In this document: positions 43,404 through 51,980 of the stretch, piece by piece
Layout of the letters: each line of letters opens with the position of its first letter
How positions within the stretch are numbered: position 1 is the stretch's first letter
Assembly: GCF_029193885.1 (NCBI RefSeq)
Contig: NZ_JARFVB010000015.1
Span: 26,608-90,607, forward strand
Reading direction: 5' to 3'
From: Flagellimonas yonaguniensis
GTDB lineage: Bacteria; Bacteroidota; Bacteroidia; Flavobacteriales; Flavobacteriaceae
DNA: 64,000 nucleotides
The notes under the pieces: generated by a model
The model's database searches: none
The model's input: only the letters and a program-made list of their open reading frames with translations
Told to the model about the DNA's origin: nothing
Translations under genes and position numbers: made by a program

Positions 43404-43430
43404 AAAAGCATCCCGAAAAAGGATGCTTTT
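43404..43430 (-). terminator. Terminator of the pdhA-pdhC operon
   Basis: Perfect arms AAAAGCATCC (43404-43413) and GGATGCTTTT (43421-43430) with a 7-nt loop and further A/T runs on both sides. It lies 34 bp past the pdhC stop on the minus strand. It could also function in the other direction. Confidence 0.8.
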
Positions 43431-43464
43431 TAATTTATGTATTCATATTGTACTCATTGACAAT

Positions 43465-45084
43465 TTATGCCAACATGGTAACCGGATTCTCCAAGTAAGC
43501 TCTCAAAGTTTGAAGGAACTGGGCTCCAGTAGCACCATCGACCGTTCGGTGGTCGCAGGCCAAAGTAACTTTCATGGTACTTCCTGGTACAATCTCACCA
43601 TTTTTGACCACGGGTTTCTCAACTATGGCCCCTACCGATAAAATTGCGGAATTGGGTTGGTTGATGATGGAAGTGAATTCCTGAATACCGAACATACCCA
43701 AGTTGGATACGGTAAAGGTGCTTCCTTCCATTTCATCTGGCTTGATTTTCTTGTTTCGTGCCCTTCCTGCCAAATCTTTCACGGCAGTCCCCAATTGTGT
43801 CAAACTCAACTGATCGGCAAATTTAACTACAGGAACCACAAGACCTTCATCAACAGCTACGGCCACTCCCATGTGCACATGATGTTTGTACAACATGGAA
43901 TCCCCATTCCAAGTGGTATTGACCTGTGGGTGCTTTTTAAGCGCCATAGCACAAGCTTTCAAGACCATATCATTGAAAGACACCTTGGTATCTGGCAAGC
44001 TATTGATTTGTGCACGGGAAGCCTTGGCATTGTCCATATCCACCTCAATGGTCAAGTAATAGTGAGGTGCTGAGAATTTGGACTCGCCCAAACGCTTCGC
44101 AATCACCTTACGCATTGTGGAGTTTTTTACCTCTTCCACACTTTCCTCTCCAACAGGAAGTGCAACTGGTGCAATTGCAGGAGATGCTTCAGTTTTTTCT
44201 ACTGATGGTGCTGCTTTAGCAACTGGTGCAAAGTTCTCTATGTCTTTTTTAACGATTCTACCGTTATCTCCCGTCCCTTTTACATCGGCCAAGTTGATAC
44301 CTTTTTCTTCGGCGATCTTTTTGGCCAATGGCGAAGCAAAAATGCGTTGCCCATCTTGTGTGGCAGGTGCAGATTCTTCTTTTTGGGAAGATGTTTCGGC
44401 CTTTGGGGCTTCTTCTTTGGTTGGCTCAGATTTTGAAGCGCTCTTTGAAGAACCACCTCCAGCTTGTGCTTTCAATACAGCATCAACATCGGTCCCTTCC
44501 GGCCCGATAATGGCCAACAATGAATCCACAGGAGCTCCTTCGCCTTCTTGAATACCGATATGCAACAAAATTCCCGAATAGAACGATTCAAACTCCATGG
44601 TAGCTTTGTCCGTTTCGATTTCTGCCAATATATCGCCTTCCTCTACTTCGTCTCCAACGCTCTTTAACCAGCTGGCAACCGTTCCTTCCTCCATGGTATC
44701 ACTCAACCGGGGCATGGTCACGATTTCCACTCCTTCCGGGATATCCACAGGTTCGCTTGCAGGAGCTGAACTCTCTTCAGCTTCTTCTTTCGCTGAATCG
44801 GAAGAACTTTCCGACCCGCCGTTCAACAGACCTGAAATATCTTCTCCTTCCTCACCGATAATGGCCAAAAGTGAATCAACCGGGGCACCATTACCTTCCT
44901 CTATTCCGATGTGGAGCAAAGTCCCTTCATGAAAAGATTCAAATTCCATGGTGGCTTTGTCCGTTTCGATTTCAGCCAATATGTCTCCTTCTTCGACTTT
45001 GTCCCCTACGTTTTTGAGCCATTTCGCCACGGTTCCTTCTTCCATGGTATCGCTCAATCTAGGCATGTTGATTACTTCTGCCAT
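43465..45084 (-). CDS. pdhC: Pyruvate dehydrogenase E2, dihydrolipoamide acetyltransferase
   Basis: E2 core of the pyruvate dehydrogenase complex, 539 residues. It has two lipoyl domains, each with ETDKATMEFES (lipoyl lysines K43 and K160). A Ser/Ala/Glu-rich linker separates them, and an E1/E3-binding domain follows (about 252-285, FASPLAKKIAEEKGINLADV). The catalytic acetyltransferase domain (about 310-539) ends with DHRTVDGATGAQFL, which holds the catalytic His and Asp. The linkers rich in S, E, K and A are flexible swinging arms. pdhA (E1 alpha) lies 4 bp upstream; E1 beta and E3 are not in the window. Confidence 0.95.
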   Translation of the reverse strand: MAEVINMPRLSDTMEEGTVAKWLKNVGDKVEEGDILAEIETDKATMEFESFHEGTLLHIGIEEGNGAPVDSLLAIIGEEGEDISGLLNGGSESSSDSAKEEAEESSAPASEPVDIPEGVEIVTMPRLSDTMEEGTVASWLKSVGDEVEEGDILAEIETDKATMEFESFYSGILLHIGIQEGEGAPVDSLLAIIGPEGTDVDAVLKAQAGGGSSKSASKSEPTKEEAPKAETSSQKEESAPATQDGQRIFASPLAKKIAEEKGINLADVKGTGDNGRIVKKDIENFAPVAKAAPSVEKTEASPAIAPVALPVGEESVEEVKNSTMRKVIAKRLGESKFSAPHYYLTIEVDMDNAKASRAQINSLPDTKVSFNDMVLKACAMALKKHPQVNTTWNGDSMLYKHHVHMGVAVAVDEGLVVPVVKFADQLSLTQLGTAVKDLAGRARNKKIKPDEMEGSTFTVSNLGMFGIQEFTSIINQPNSAILSVGAIVEKPVVKNGEIVPGSTMKVTLACDHRTVDGATGAQFLQTLRAYLENPVTMLA

Positions 45085-45088
45085 CTAA

Positions 45089-46087
45089 TTATAATTTATG
45101 TTGTAAAAATGGATAGTCTTCTTGCTCGTAAACGGTGTCGTACAACTGTTCCAATGGTGGGAAATCCGACTCTTCGGCGAATTTCTCGCACTCTTCCACC
45201 AAATCCTTTACCTTTTTATCGATTTTCTTAAGGTCGTCCTCGGATGCATATCCTTTCTCAAGAATCACATCTTTAACCTGAGTAATCGGATCTATCTTTT
45301 TATACTCTTCTACTTCTTCTTTAGTTCTGTAGTGCTGTGCATCGGACATGGAGTGACCACGGTACCTATATGTCTTCATCTCCAAGAAAGTTGGACCACC
45401 TCCGGTACGTGCACGTTCAATGGCCTTATCCATCTCCTTTGCCACATTTGCAGGATCCATGGCATCTACTGGGCCACAAGGCATTTCGTAACCAAGACCC
45501 AATTTCCAGATTTCCGTGGAGTGCGATGTACGGGCCACGGATGTCCCCATGGCATAACCATTGTTCTCACAAATAAAAACCACCGGTAATTGCCAAAGCA
45601 TGGCCAAGTTGAATGCTTCGTGAAGCGAACCCTGTCTAACGGCACCATCACCCATATAACAAAGTGTTACCGAATCCCTCTTGAAGTACTTATCGGCAAA
45701 TGCCAATCCAGCACCCAAAGGAATTTGTCCACCCACGATTCCGTGTCCGCCATAAAAACGGTGTTCTTTGGAAAAAATGTGCATGGACCCCCCCATGCCC
45801 TTGGAGGTACCTGTAACTTTTCCGTAAAGTTCCGCCATTACTTTTCGTGGGTCCACACCCATACCAATTGGCTGAACATGGTTACGATAAGCGGTGATCA
45901 TGCGATCTTTATCCAAGTCCATGGCGTGCAATGCACCAGCCAAAACCGCTTCCTGACCATTGTACAGGTGCAAGAAACCTCTAACTTTTTGTTGAATATA
46001 TACGGCAGCCAGTTTATCCTCGAACTTTCTCCAGAAAAACATGTCCTCGTACCATTTAAGGTAAACTTCTTTGGTAATTTTTTTCAT
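45089..46087 (-). CDS. pdhA: Pyruvate dehydrogenase E1 component, alpha subunit
   Basis: Thiamine-diphosphate-dependent E1 alpha of 332 residues. The TPP motif is YMGDGAVRQGSLHEAFNLA followed by ENNGYAMGTS. YRYRGHSMSDAQHYRTKEEV contains the phosphorylation-loop-like segment conserved in the family, and GMGGSMHIFSKEHRFYGGHGIVG (split over two motifs) contacts the cofactor. The alpha-only length means that a separate beta subunit is needed, but the downstream gene is E2 and not pdhB, so E1 beta must be encoded elsewhere. First gene of the operon. Confidence 0.95.
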   Translation of the reverse strand: MKKITKEVYLKWYEDMFFWRKFEDKLAAVYIQQKVRGFLHLYNGQEAVLAGALHAMDLDKDRMITAYRNHVQPIGMGVDPRKVMAELYGKVTGTSKGMGGSMHIFSKEHRFYGGHGIVGGQIPLGAGLAFADKYFKRDSVTLCYMGDGAVRQGSLHEAFNLAMLWQLPVVFICENNGYAMGTSVARTSHSTEIWKLGLGYEMPCGPVDAMDPANVAKEMDKAIERARTGGGPTFLEMKTYRYRGHSMSDAQHYRTKEEVEEYKKIDPITQVKDVILEKGYASEDDLKKIDKKVKDLVEECEKFAEESDFPPLEQLYDTVYEQEDYPFLQHKL

Positions 46088-46167
46088 CTACAGTTGTATT
46101 AAATGAATTTCCCCAGTGTAGGGAAAAGCAAAAATACATATATATCTGTTTTGGAAAAAGAATTGAA

Positions 46168-46659
46168 TTAAGAATCGCCCAAAAATGAGCTATTGAATGC
46201 CAATGGTAAAATATCGGTCATGGAATTGCATTTATAAATTGGTCCTTTCTCCGACTTCATCAACAATGAAATTGGTGTATTTTGTTTTTGTTCGTACTCC
46301 ATAATGGATTGCCTACAATTACCACATGGCGCCGCAGGGACCTCTACCTCATATTTAGATGAGGAAGCACTTATAGCAATGGCTTTCACGGCCACTCCTG
46401 GGTATTTTGCACCGGCATGAAAAATAGCCACGCGCTCTGCACAAAGCCCTGAAGGATAGGATGCATTTTCCTGATTGTTCCCTATGACCACTTCGCCATT
46501 CTCCAACAAGACTGCGGCCCCCACTTTGAATTTGGAATACGGAGCATAGGCATTCTCTCTAGCAGCTGCAGCATCCCGTAACAATTTTTGCTCGTTTTGT
46601 GACAACTCCGATGCATCCTCAAAAATGAGCAGTTCAAAACCGATTTTCTTTTTTTCCAT
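46168..46659 (-). CDS. cdd: Cytidine deaminase
   Basis: Zinc-dependent deaminase of 163 residues that converts cytidine and deoxycytidine to the uridine forms in pyrimidine salvage. The active site has PSGLCAERVAIFHAG (C-A-E: zinc Cys and proton-shuttle Glu) and PAAPCGNCRQSIMEY (P-C-x2-C zinc pair). YSKFKVGAAVL is the usual substrate-binding segment. The start at 46659 (MEKKKIGFELL) is preferred to 46701, because the longer form would run through the porV terminator. Co-transcription with pdhA is unlikely given the 80-bp gap. Confidence 0.93.
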   Translation of the reverse strand: MEKKKIGFELLIFEDASELSQNEQKLLRDAAAARENAYAPYSKFKVGAAVLLENGEVVIGNNQENASYPSGLCAERVAIFHAGAKYPGVAVKAIAISASSSKYEVEVPAAPCGNCRQSIMEYEQKQNTPISLLMKSEKGPIYKCNSMTDILPLAFNSSFLGDS

Positions 46660-46683
46660 GTAAACTTTGGATGTATCCAAAAA

Positions 46684-46716
46684 TAAAAAAACCTGCCACA
46701 AGGGACAGGTTTTTTT
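46684..46716 (-). terminator. Terminator after porV
   Basis: Arms AACCTG and CAGGTT (46690-46695 and 46706-46711), extended inside by a C-G and a wobble pair and flanked by A and T runs. It starts about 27 bp after the porV stop and ends that transcript. It also shows that the cdd start must lie further left. Confidence 0.75.
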
Positions 46717-46737
46717 ATTTATATATTTTATGTCTTC

Positions 46738-47883
46738 TTAATCATTATAGAATTCTTCCCCTAAATTAAAGGTAAGTGAGAATCGCAATGTATTTTCCAA
46801 TGGGTTTCTAACCTGAGAGGTTGAAAACAGATAGGAAAGGTCTATTTGTGTTGATTTGAACTTGAAACCGGCTCCCAGTGTAAAGAATTTTCTGGAACCT
46901 TTTTCTTCACTTTCATTAAAATAACCGCTGCGCAGCATAAAAGCTTCCCTAAACTTATATTCGGCACCAAGGGCCCAAGTGACTTCTTTCAGTTCTTCAC
47001 TGAATCCATCCGGCGCATCTCCAAAGGATTCAAAAACTCCTTGAAAAAAGCCAATGTTTTGATACTCGTCATTATCATCCACATCAATATCACCATCACC
47101 ATCAAAATCTCTTGGTGTGGGAACCAATAATTTATTGAACTCGGTAGTTACCGCCAAAACATTGTCTTGGTCAAAAATAAAATCAAAACCTCCACCAAAT
47201 TTTAAATTGGTCGGTAAAAAGTTTTCTTGTCCTCCTTCATCATATTGTATGGAACCTCCCAAATTTGAGATATTGAAACCTGCTCTCCAACGACCGTCAA
47301 AATTGCTGTAAGCAATCTCTGGAGATCTGTAAAATCCAGCAATATCCACCGCAAAGGCATTGGCAGCTTGTGAATCCTGGGTTCCATCTTGAAATCTTAG
47401 ATTTGAACTGATGAACCTACCTCCAACGGCCATCGAAAATGTCTGGCTCAATTTTAAGGAGTAAGAACCATCCAAAGAAAATTCATTGGGTTTGACCAAG
47501 GTAGCATTTTGATCAAAGGTTTGCCTCAATTCAATCTCCCCTAAACCAAAATAACGAATACTAAAGGCAAAGGCACTTCTATCGTTGAGCTTATTGTAAA
47601 AATTGGCGTTCAACAGGGACACATCATTCACAATACTTTCCAGATAGGGAGTGTAGCTTACTCCTATTCCCATTTTTTGGGTAGCAAATGCATATTTAGC
47701 CGGGTTCCATTGTTGGGAGTATGCATCAAAAGAAGTTGCCACACCCAAGTCCCCCATACCGGAAGCTCTTGCATCCGCTGCTATGTTCAAAAAGGGGACG
47801 GCTGTTGTGATTGCTCTTTCTTGCTGAGCGCTAACTTGTGGTGCTACAATTAAGAAAACAACCACTATCAATAATTTTTTCAT
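46738..47883 (-). CDS. porV: Type IX secretion outer-membrane protein PorV
   Basis: Outer-membrane barrel of 381 residues with a signal peptide (MKKLLIVVVFLIVAPQVSAQ). PorV/LptO landmarks are FLNIAADARASGMGDLGVAT, QWNPAKYAF and the final strand NTLRFSLTFNLGEEF. PorV is the shuttle that takes T9SS cargo from the SprA translocon to the attachment complex with the sortase PorU. An extra acidic loop with a calcium-like pattern, RDFDGDGDIDVDDNDEY (about residue 258), is present. In relatives I know, porU precedes porV in the same transcript; here porV has its own promoter and no porU. Confidence 0.93.
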   Translation of the reverse strand: MKKLLIVVVFLIVAPQVSAQQERAITTAVPFLNIAADARASGMGDLGVATSFDAYSQQWNPAKYAFATQKMGIGVSYTPYLESIVNDVSLLNANFYNKLNDRSAFAFSIRYFGLGEIELRQTFDQNATLVKPNEFSLDGSYSLKLSQTFSMAVGGRFISSNLRFQDGTQDSQAANAFAVDIAGFYRSPEIAYSNFDGRWRAGFNISNLGGSIQYDEGGQENFLPTNLKFGGGFDFIFDQDNVLAVTTEFNKLLVPTPRDFDGDGDIDVDDNDEYQNIGFFQGVFESFGDAPDGFSEELKEVTWALGAEYKFREAFMLRSGYFNESEEKGSRKFFTLGAGFKFKSTQIDLSYLFSTSQVRNPLENTLRFSLTFNLGEEFYND

Positions 47884-48277
47884 TCTAAAATTTTAGCATT
47901 TAGTGTAGTCCGAGTTCCAAAAATATGTTTTGGAAGCAATACAAATTAAACGGTGTTTTGACAAAAATCTTATATCTCAACACATATTTTTGATGTTAAT
48001 CGTCCAAAACATCACTATTCTGGTTAAAAGGTAAAGATCAAGTTCGGACATATTTGCCCAAACCGTTAAAAACCAATCTTTCTATACTAATTCAGAACCT
48101 TCTCCGTTACAGAAGTGTAGCGTGGGCCAATTGCCACATCGCCAGAAATATTTGATGAGCACAAAATATAATGGTAAAAACATCGTTTTAATGCCATCGA
48201 AGGATTTCAAAAAATCAAAACAAATCGAAGTTACTGAGGGTAAAAACCCTGAGTTTTAAAGTACTCAAGCCCAAATT
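47884..48277. promoter_or_regulatory. 394-bp porV-gldJ intergenic region
   Basis: This divergent gap has no open frame of useful length on either strand. On the minus strand, TATTTTTG (47925-47918) is a -7 box about 35 bp before the porV start. On the plus strand, TATTTTTG near 47985 is a candidate for gldJ but leaves a leader of nearly 290 nt. Just before gldJ a small hairpin GGGT-AAAA-ACCC (about 48239-48250) is followed by an AT-rich stretch. No trace of porU-like coding sequence was seen. Confidence 0.55.
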
Positions 48278-49927
48278 ATGAAAAAACACTTAATCAAAGT
48301 TGTACTTTCTTGCGCCGTAGTGATGGGAAGTTTTTCCAGTTGTAAAAACTCTTCCTCATCAAAGAACGTATCCAGAGCCACCGGTTGGAAAATCAATGCC
48401 AAAGAAGGAGGATTTCAATATAATTCGGATTTCAAGGAGCAAGAAACTCCACCAGGAACCGTATTTGTAGAGGGTGGAACGTTTACCAAAGGTAAAGTTC
48501 AGGACGATATCATGCATGATTGGAACAATACCCCTACCCAGCAACACGTACAGTCTTTCTATATGGATGAGACCGAAGTGACCAATGTGATGTACCTAGA
48601 GTATTTGGATTACCTTAAAGAGGTCTATCCTCCGGACAACCCCAATTACACCAATATATATACAGGTGCCCTGCCGGACACTTTGGTATGGAGAAACAGG
48701 TTGGGCTTTAACGAAACCATGACCAACAACTACCTAAGACACCCTGCTTATGCCGAGTATCCAGTAGTAGGGGTAAATTGGGTGCAAGCTACCCAGTATG
48801 CCGAATGGAGAACGGACAGGGTCAACGAAGTAATGTTGGAGAGAGAAGGGTATTTGGCCGAAGATTCAAAATACAAAGTACTGAACGGCGATATTGACGG
48901 TACTTTCAGTACAGAAGCATATTTGAACAATCCAGAATCCGTTTATGGTGGCGAGATCGATTCCCTTCAAGGAAAACAAAAAAAGGATTCCATCAACTCC
49001 TTTGCCAAAAGAAGTAGCGGTGTCATTATGCCCGCCTACAGATTGCCCACTGAAACCGAATGGGAATATGCAGCCCAAGCATTGGTCGGAAGCAGGGAAT
49101 ACAACAATTACAGGGGTAGAAAAAAATACCCATGGGAAGGTGATTACACCCGTAACGGACAACGTGTAGGCCGAGGCGATCAATTGGCCAACTTTAAACA
49201 AGGTAAAGGTGATTACGGTGGTATTGCTGGATGGTCCGATGACGGTGCTGATATTACCGGAGAGGTTAAATCCTACAAACCCAACGATTTTGGCCTATAC
49301 GATATGGCCGGAAACGTAAACGAATGGGTCGCAGATGTATACCGCCCCATAGTGGATGATGAAATCAGTGATTTCAATTACTACCGTGGAAACGTTTTCA
49401 TGAAAAAAGCCATAGGCGAAGATGGAAAAGTTGAGATATTGGAAGATAACATTGTTTACGACACATTGCCCAACGGCAAAATCGTGGCCGTCAACCTTCC
49501 GGGCGAAATCAAAGAGGTTCCCGTTACAGAAAAAGAAACATACCTGAGAACCAATTTTGACAAGAGTGATAACAGGGGTTACAGAGATGGCGACCCAGGC
49601 TCATCAAGATTCTTCAGCCGCTTTAGCGATGAGGACGACAACCAAAAAATGTACGATGCTCCAAAGCACAAAGTAGAGCGCAATGAGGATGGCGAGCTTG
49701 TTCGTCAGTATGATGAGTCAAACTTCAGGACTTCATTGATCAATAACGAAGTTCGAGTTTACAAAGGTGGATCTTGGAGAGATAGGGCCTACTGGTTAGA
49801 TCCTGCACAACGTAGATATTTACCACAATACATGGCAACGGACGATATCGGCTTTAGATGCGCCATGTCCAGAGTTGGTTCCAAATCGAGAACCAAGAAA
49901 ACGGTACGACACAAAAAAACGAAATAA
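48278..49927 (+). CDS. gldJ: Gliding motility lipoprotein GldJ
   Basis: Lipoprotein of 549 residues with lipobox FSSC (Cys 22). GldJ is essential for gliding and, with GldK, forms the outer-membrane-facing ring parts of the type IX machinery. The sequence has the formylglycine-generating-enzyme-like (sulfatase-modifying) fold typical of GldJ: GGTFTKGKVQDD, YMDETEVTNVMYLEYL, PVVGVNWVQATQYAEWR, RLPTETEWEYAA, YDMAGNVNEWVADVY and YKGGSWRDRAYWLDPAQRRYLP. The C-terminus is basic (KSRTKKTVRHKKTK). It is transcribed alone, divergent from porV, and ends at a terminator before murF. Confidence 0.96.
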   Translation: MKKHLIKVVLSCAVVMGSFSSCKNSSSSKNVSRATGWKINAKEGGFQYNSDFKEQETPPGTVFVEGGTFTKGKVQDDIMHDWNNTPTQQHVQSFYMDETEVTNVMYLEYLDYLKEVYPPDNPNYTNIYTGALPDTLVWRNRLGFNETMTNNYLRHPAYAEYPVVGVNWVQATQYAEWRTDRVNEVMLEREGYLAEDSKYKVLNGDIDGTFSTEAYLNNPESVYGGEIDSLQGKQKKDSINSFAKRSSGVIMPAYRLPTETEWEYAAQALVGSREYNNYRGRKKYPWEGDYTRNGQRVGRGDQLANFKQGKGDYGGIAGWSDDGADITGEVKSYKPNDFGLYDMAGNVNEWVADVYRPIVDDEISDFNYYRGNVFMKKAIGEDGKVEILEDNIVYDTLPNGKIVAVNLPGEIKEVPVTEKETYLRTNFDKSDNRGYRDGDPGSSRFFSRFSDEDDNQKMYDAPKHKVERNEDGELVRQYDESNFRTSLINNEVRVYKGGSWRDRAYWLDPAQRRYLPQYMATDDIGFRCAMSRVGSKSRTKKTVRHKKTK

Positions 49928-49948
49928 CATAAATTTCTTGAGTATTTA

Positions 49949-49984
49949 AAAAAGCCCTGGCCAAAAGGTCGGGGCTTTTTTTTA
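49949..49984 (+). terminator. Terminator between gldJ and murF
   Basis: A GC-rich stem, AAGCCCTGGCC pairing with GGTCGGGGCTT with one wobble pair and an AAAA loop, followed by eight or more T. It starts about 22 bp after the gldJ stop. The T run merges into the murF promoter box TATCTTCG (49983-49990). Confidence 0.85.
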
Positions 49985-49994
49985 TCTTCGATTT

Positions 49995-51272
49995 ATGACA
50001 ATGGAAGAGTTGCACGCTCTGTTTTTGGAGCACACCACAATATGTACGGACACTCGGAAAATTACCGAAAACTGTCTGTTCTTCGCCCTGAAAGGCCCTA
50101 ATTTCAATGGAAACGCATTTGCGCAAGAAGCTTTGAACAAAGGTGCTGCTTATGCCATAATAGATGAGGTAGAATTCAAAACGTCGGACAGATTTATTCT
50201 TTGCAAAGATGTTTTGGAAACGCTTCAAGAGTTGGCCTCCCATCACAGAAACCATTGCAAAGCAAAGATCATTTCGCTTACGGGAAGCAATGGCAAAACC
50301 ACTACCAAGGAACTCATCAATGCGGTAATCTCCAAAAAATACAAGACCATAGCCACATATGGCAACCTCAACAATCACATTGGTGTTCCCTTGACCCTTT
50401 TATCCATAAAAGAAAATACAGAAATCGCCATTGTGGAAATGGGCGCCAATCACAAAAAGGAAATTGAATCCCTGTGCAACATCGCCCAGCCAGATTTTGG
50501 GTACATTACCAATTTTGGCAAAGCCCATTTGGAAGGCTTTGGAAGCATTGAAGGCGTTATTCAAGGAAAAAGTGAACTCTACGATTATCTAATAGCCCAC
50601 AACAAGTATGTTTTTTTAAATGCTGACGATGGGATTCAAAAAGAAAAATTGGCAGGGTATACCAAAAAGATGGGCTTCAGCACGAGCAACCATCACTATT
50701 ACAACATCACATTTCTCGGTGTTGCCCCCTATGTCTCCTTGGAAGTTGAAGGGGTACAGATCAATACACAATTGGTGGGCAAGTACAACTTTCCCAATTG
50801 CTGCGCCGCCATTTTGATGGGCAAATATTTCAACATTCCCCTGGAGGATATCAAATCGGCCATTGAAGGCTATCAACCACAGAACAATCGCTCACAAATC
50901 CTATCCAAAGATGGTTTTGACATTGTATTGGATGCTTACAACGCCAATCCCACGAGTATGAAGGCCGCCCTTGAAAATTTCAGTTTGATGGATGCCAACC
51001 AGAAAACAATAATTATTGGCGACATGTTCGAACTCGGCAATACTGCTGCCGAAGAGCATCAAGCCATCGCTGATTTTGCAAAGCAATTGAATTTTGACGA
51101 CGTGCATTTAGTGGGCGAAAATTTCTTCAGGACCAAAACTTCGTTCCATAAGTTCCCATCTTTTGTTGATCTTAAAGAATATCTAGACAAAAACCCTTTG
51201 AAAAAAGGAGCATTGCTCATCAAAGGTTCACGTGGAATGGCCTTGGAACGGATTTTGGATATCTTAAAATAG
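49995..51272 (+). CDS. murF: UDP-N-acetylmuramoyl-tripeptide--D-alanyl-D-alanine ligase
   Basis: Mur ligase of 425 residues that adds D-Ala-D-Ala to UDP-MurNAc-tripeptide, the last cytoplasmic step of the peptidoglycan precursor. The N-terminal UDP-binding domain has CTDTRKITENCLFFALKG. The ATP loop is SLTGSNGKTTTKEL, then EMGANHKKEIESLC and NFGKAHLEGFGS with the carbamylated-Lys region. The C-terminal domain shows DAYNANPTSMKAAL, the MurF signature. A near-consensus box TATCTTCG lies 4 bp before the ATG. A second ATG two codons in (50001) is also possible. Convergent with the tRNA. Confidence 0.95.
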   Translation: MTMEELHALFLEHTTICTDTRKITENCLFFALKGPNFNGNAFAQEALNKGAAYAIIDEVEFKTSDRFILCKDVLETLQELASHHRNHCKAKIISLTGSNGKTTTKELINAVISKKYKTIATYGNLNNHIGVPLTLLSIKENTEIAIVEMGANHKKEIESLCNIAQPDFGYITNFGKAHLEGFGSIEGVIQGKSELYDYLIAHNKYVFLNADDGIQKEKLAGYTKKMGFSTSNHHYYNITFLGVAPYVSLEVEGVQINTQLVGKYNFPNCCAAILMGKYFNIPLEDIKSAIEGYQPQNNRSQILSKDGFDIVLDAYNANPTSMKAALENFSLMDANQKTIIIGDMFELGNTAAEEHQAIADFAKQLNFDDVHLVGENFFRTKTSFHKFPSFVDLKEYLDKNPLKKGALLIKGSRGMALERILDILK

Positions 51273-51283
51273 AAAGAAAAAAG

Positions 51284-51358
51284 TGGGATATACTGGATTC
51301 GAACCAGTGACCTCTGCCCTGTCAAGGCAGCGCTCTAAACCAACTGAGCTAATATCCC
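51284..51358 (-). tRNA. tRNA-Val (anticodon GAC)
   Basis: A 75-nt cloverleaf is readable on the minus strand. The acceptor stem is GGGATAT/ATATCCC with discriminator A, and the D arm carries TTAGCTCAGTTGG. The anticodon stem is CTGCC/GGCAG with loop TTGACAG, anticodon GAC (plus-strand 51321-51323). The T arm is CTGG-TTCGAAT-CCAG. CCA is not encoded. It lies in the 114-bp gap between murF and the PTPS gene. Confidence 0.95.
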
Positions 51359-51386
51359 TTTATAAATCGGGCTGCAATATCGGAAA

Positions 51387-51800
51387 TTAATCCCAATCTC
51401 CATACTCTGCAGAGTTCTTTGATGTCTCATGCAAGGTAATATGCAGCAATTGCCCTTTTTTTAGTTTGGGCTTCAAAATATCGTAGATCACTTTTACAAA
51501 GTATTCCGTGGTAGGCAATAGGTCTGCAAACTCTGGACAATCTTCATTCAGGTTCTTATGATCGAACCGTTCCTCCACTTCATCCCTGATTAAAGCACCC
51601 AATACGGCAAGGTCCATCACAAAACCGGTATCCGGGTCGACTTCGCCCTTGATTCTCACTTCAAGATCAAAATTATGACCATGGAAACTAGGGCTGTTGC
51701 ATTTACCGAACACCTCTATGTTCTTCTCCTTGCTCCAATTGGGATTATGGAGCCTGTGGGCTGCATTAAAATGGGCTTTTCTGCAAATTGTAGCAATCAT
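51387..51800 (-). CDS. 6-pyruvoyl-tetrahydropterin synthase / QueD family protein
   Basis: T-fold enzyme of 137 residues. Zinc ligands are H in FNAAHRLH and the pair in SFHGHNFDLEV; the catalytic Cys is in GKCNSPS, and the Glu of the substrate site is near ITLHETSKN. The family includes 6-carboxytetrahydropterin synthase QueD (queuosine pathway) and PTPS. The C-x3-HGH arrangement suits QueD or PTPS equally, so the substrate is left open. A single gene upstream of the tRNA on the same strand. Confidence 0.88.
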   Translation of the reverse strand: MIATICRKAHFNAAHRLHNPNWSKEKNIEVFGKCNSPSFHGHNFDLEVRIKGEVDPDTGFVMDLAVLGALIRDEVEERFDHKNLNEDCPEFADLLPTTEYFVKVIYDILKPKLKKGQLLHITLHETSKNSAEYGDWD

Positions 51801-51980
51801 GTTGCAAAGTTAATCCCTTTTTCTTCAATCCATATTTAGGATTCAAAAAAATCAAAAAACAATCTGCGCATTAACCTAAAAATCCAATTGATAATCACAA
51901 GCGTTCTTGCTAACTTTATACAAAGACTGAAATGTCTTCAGAATTACAGTTATTTCTAAAAACAAATAAAATCATATATT

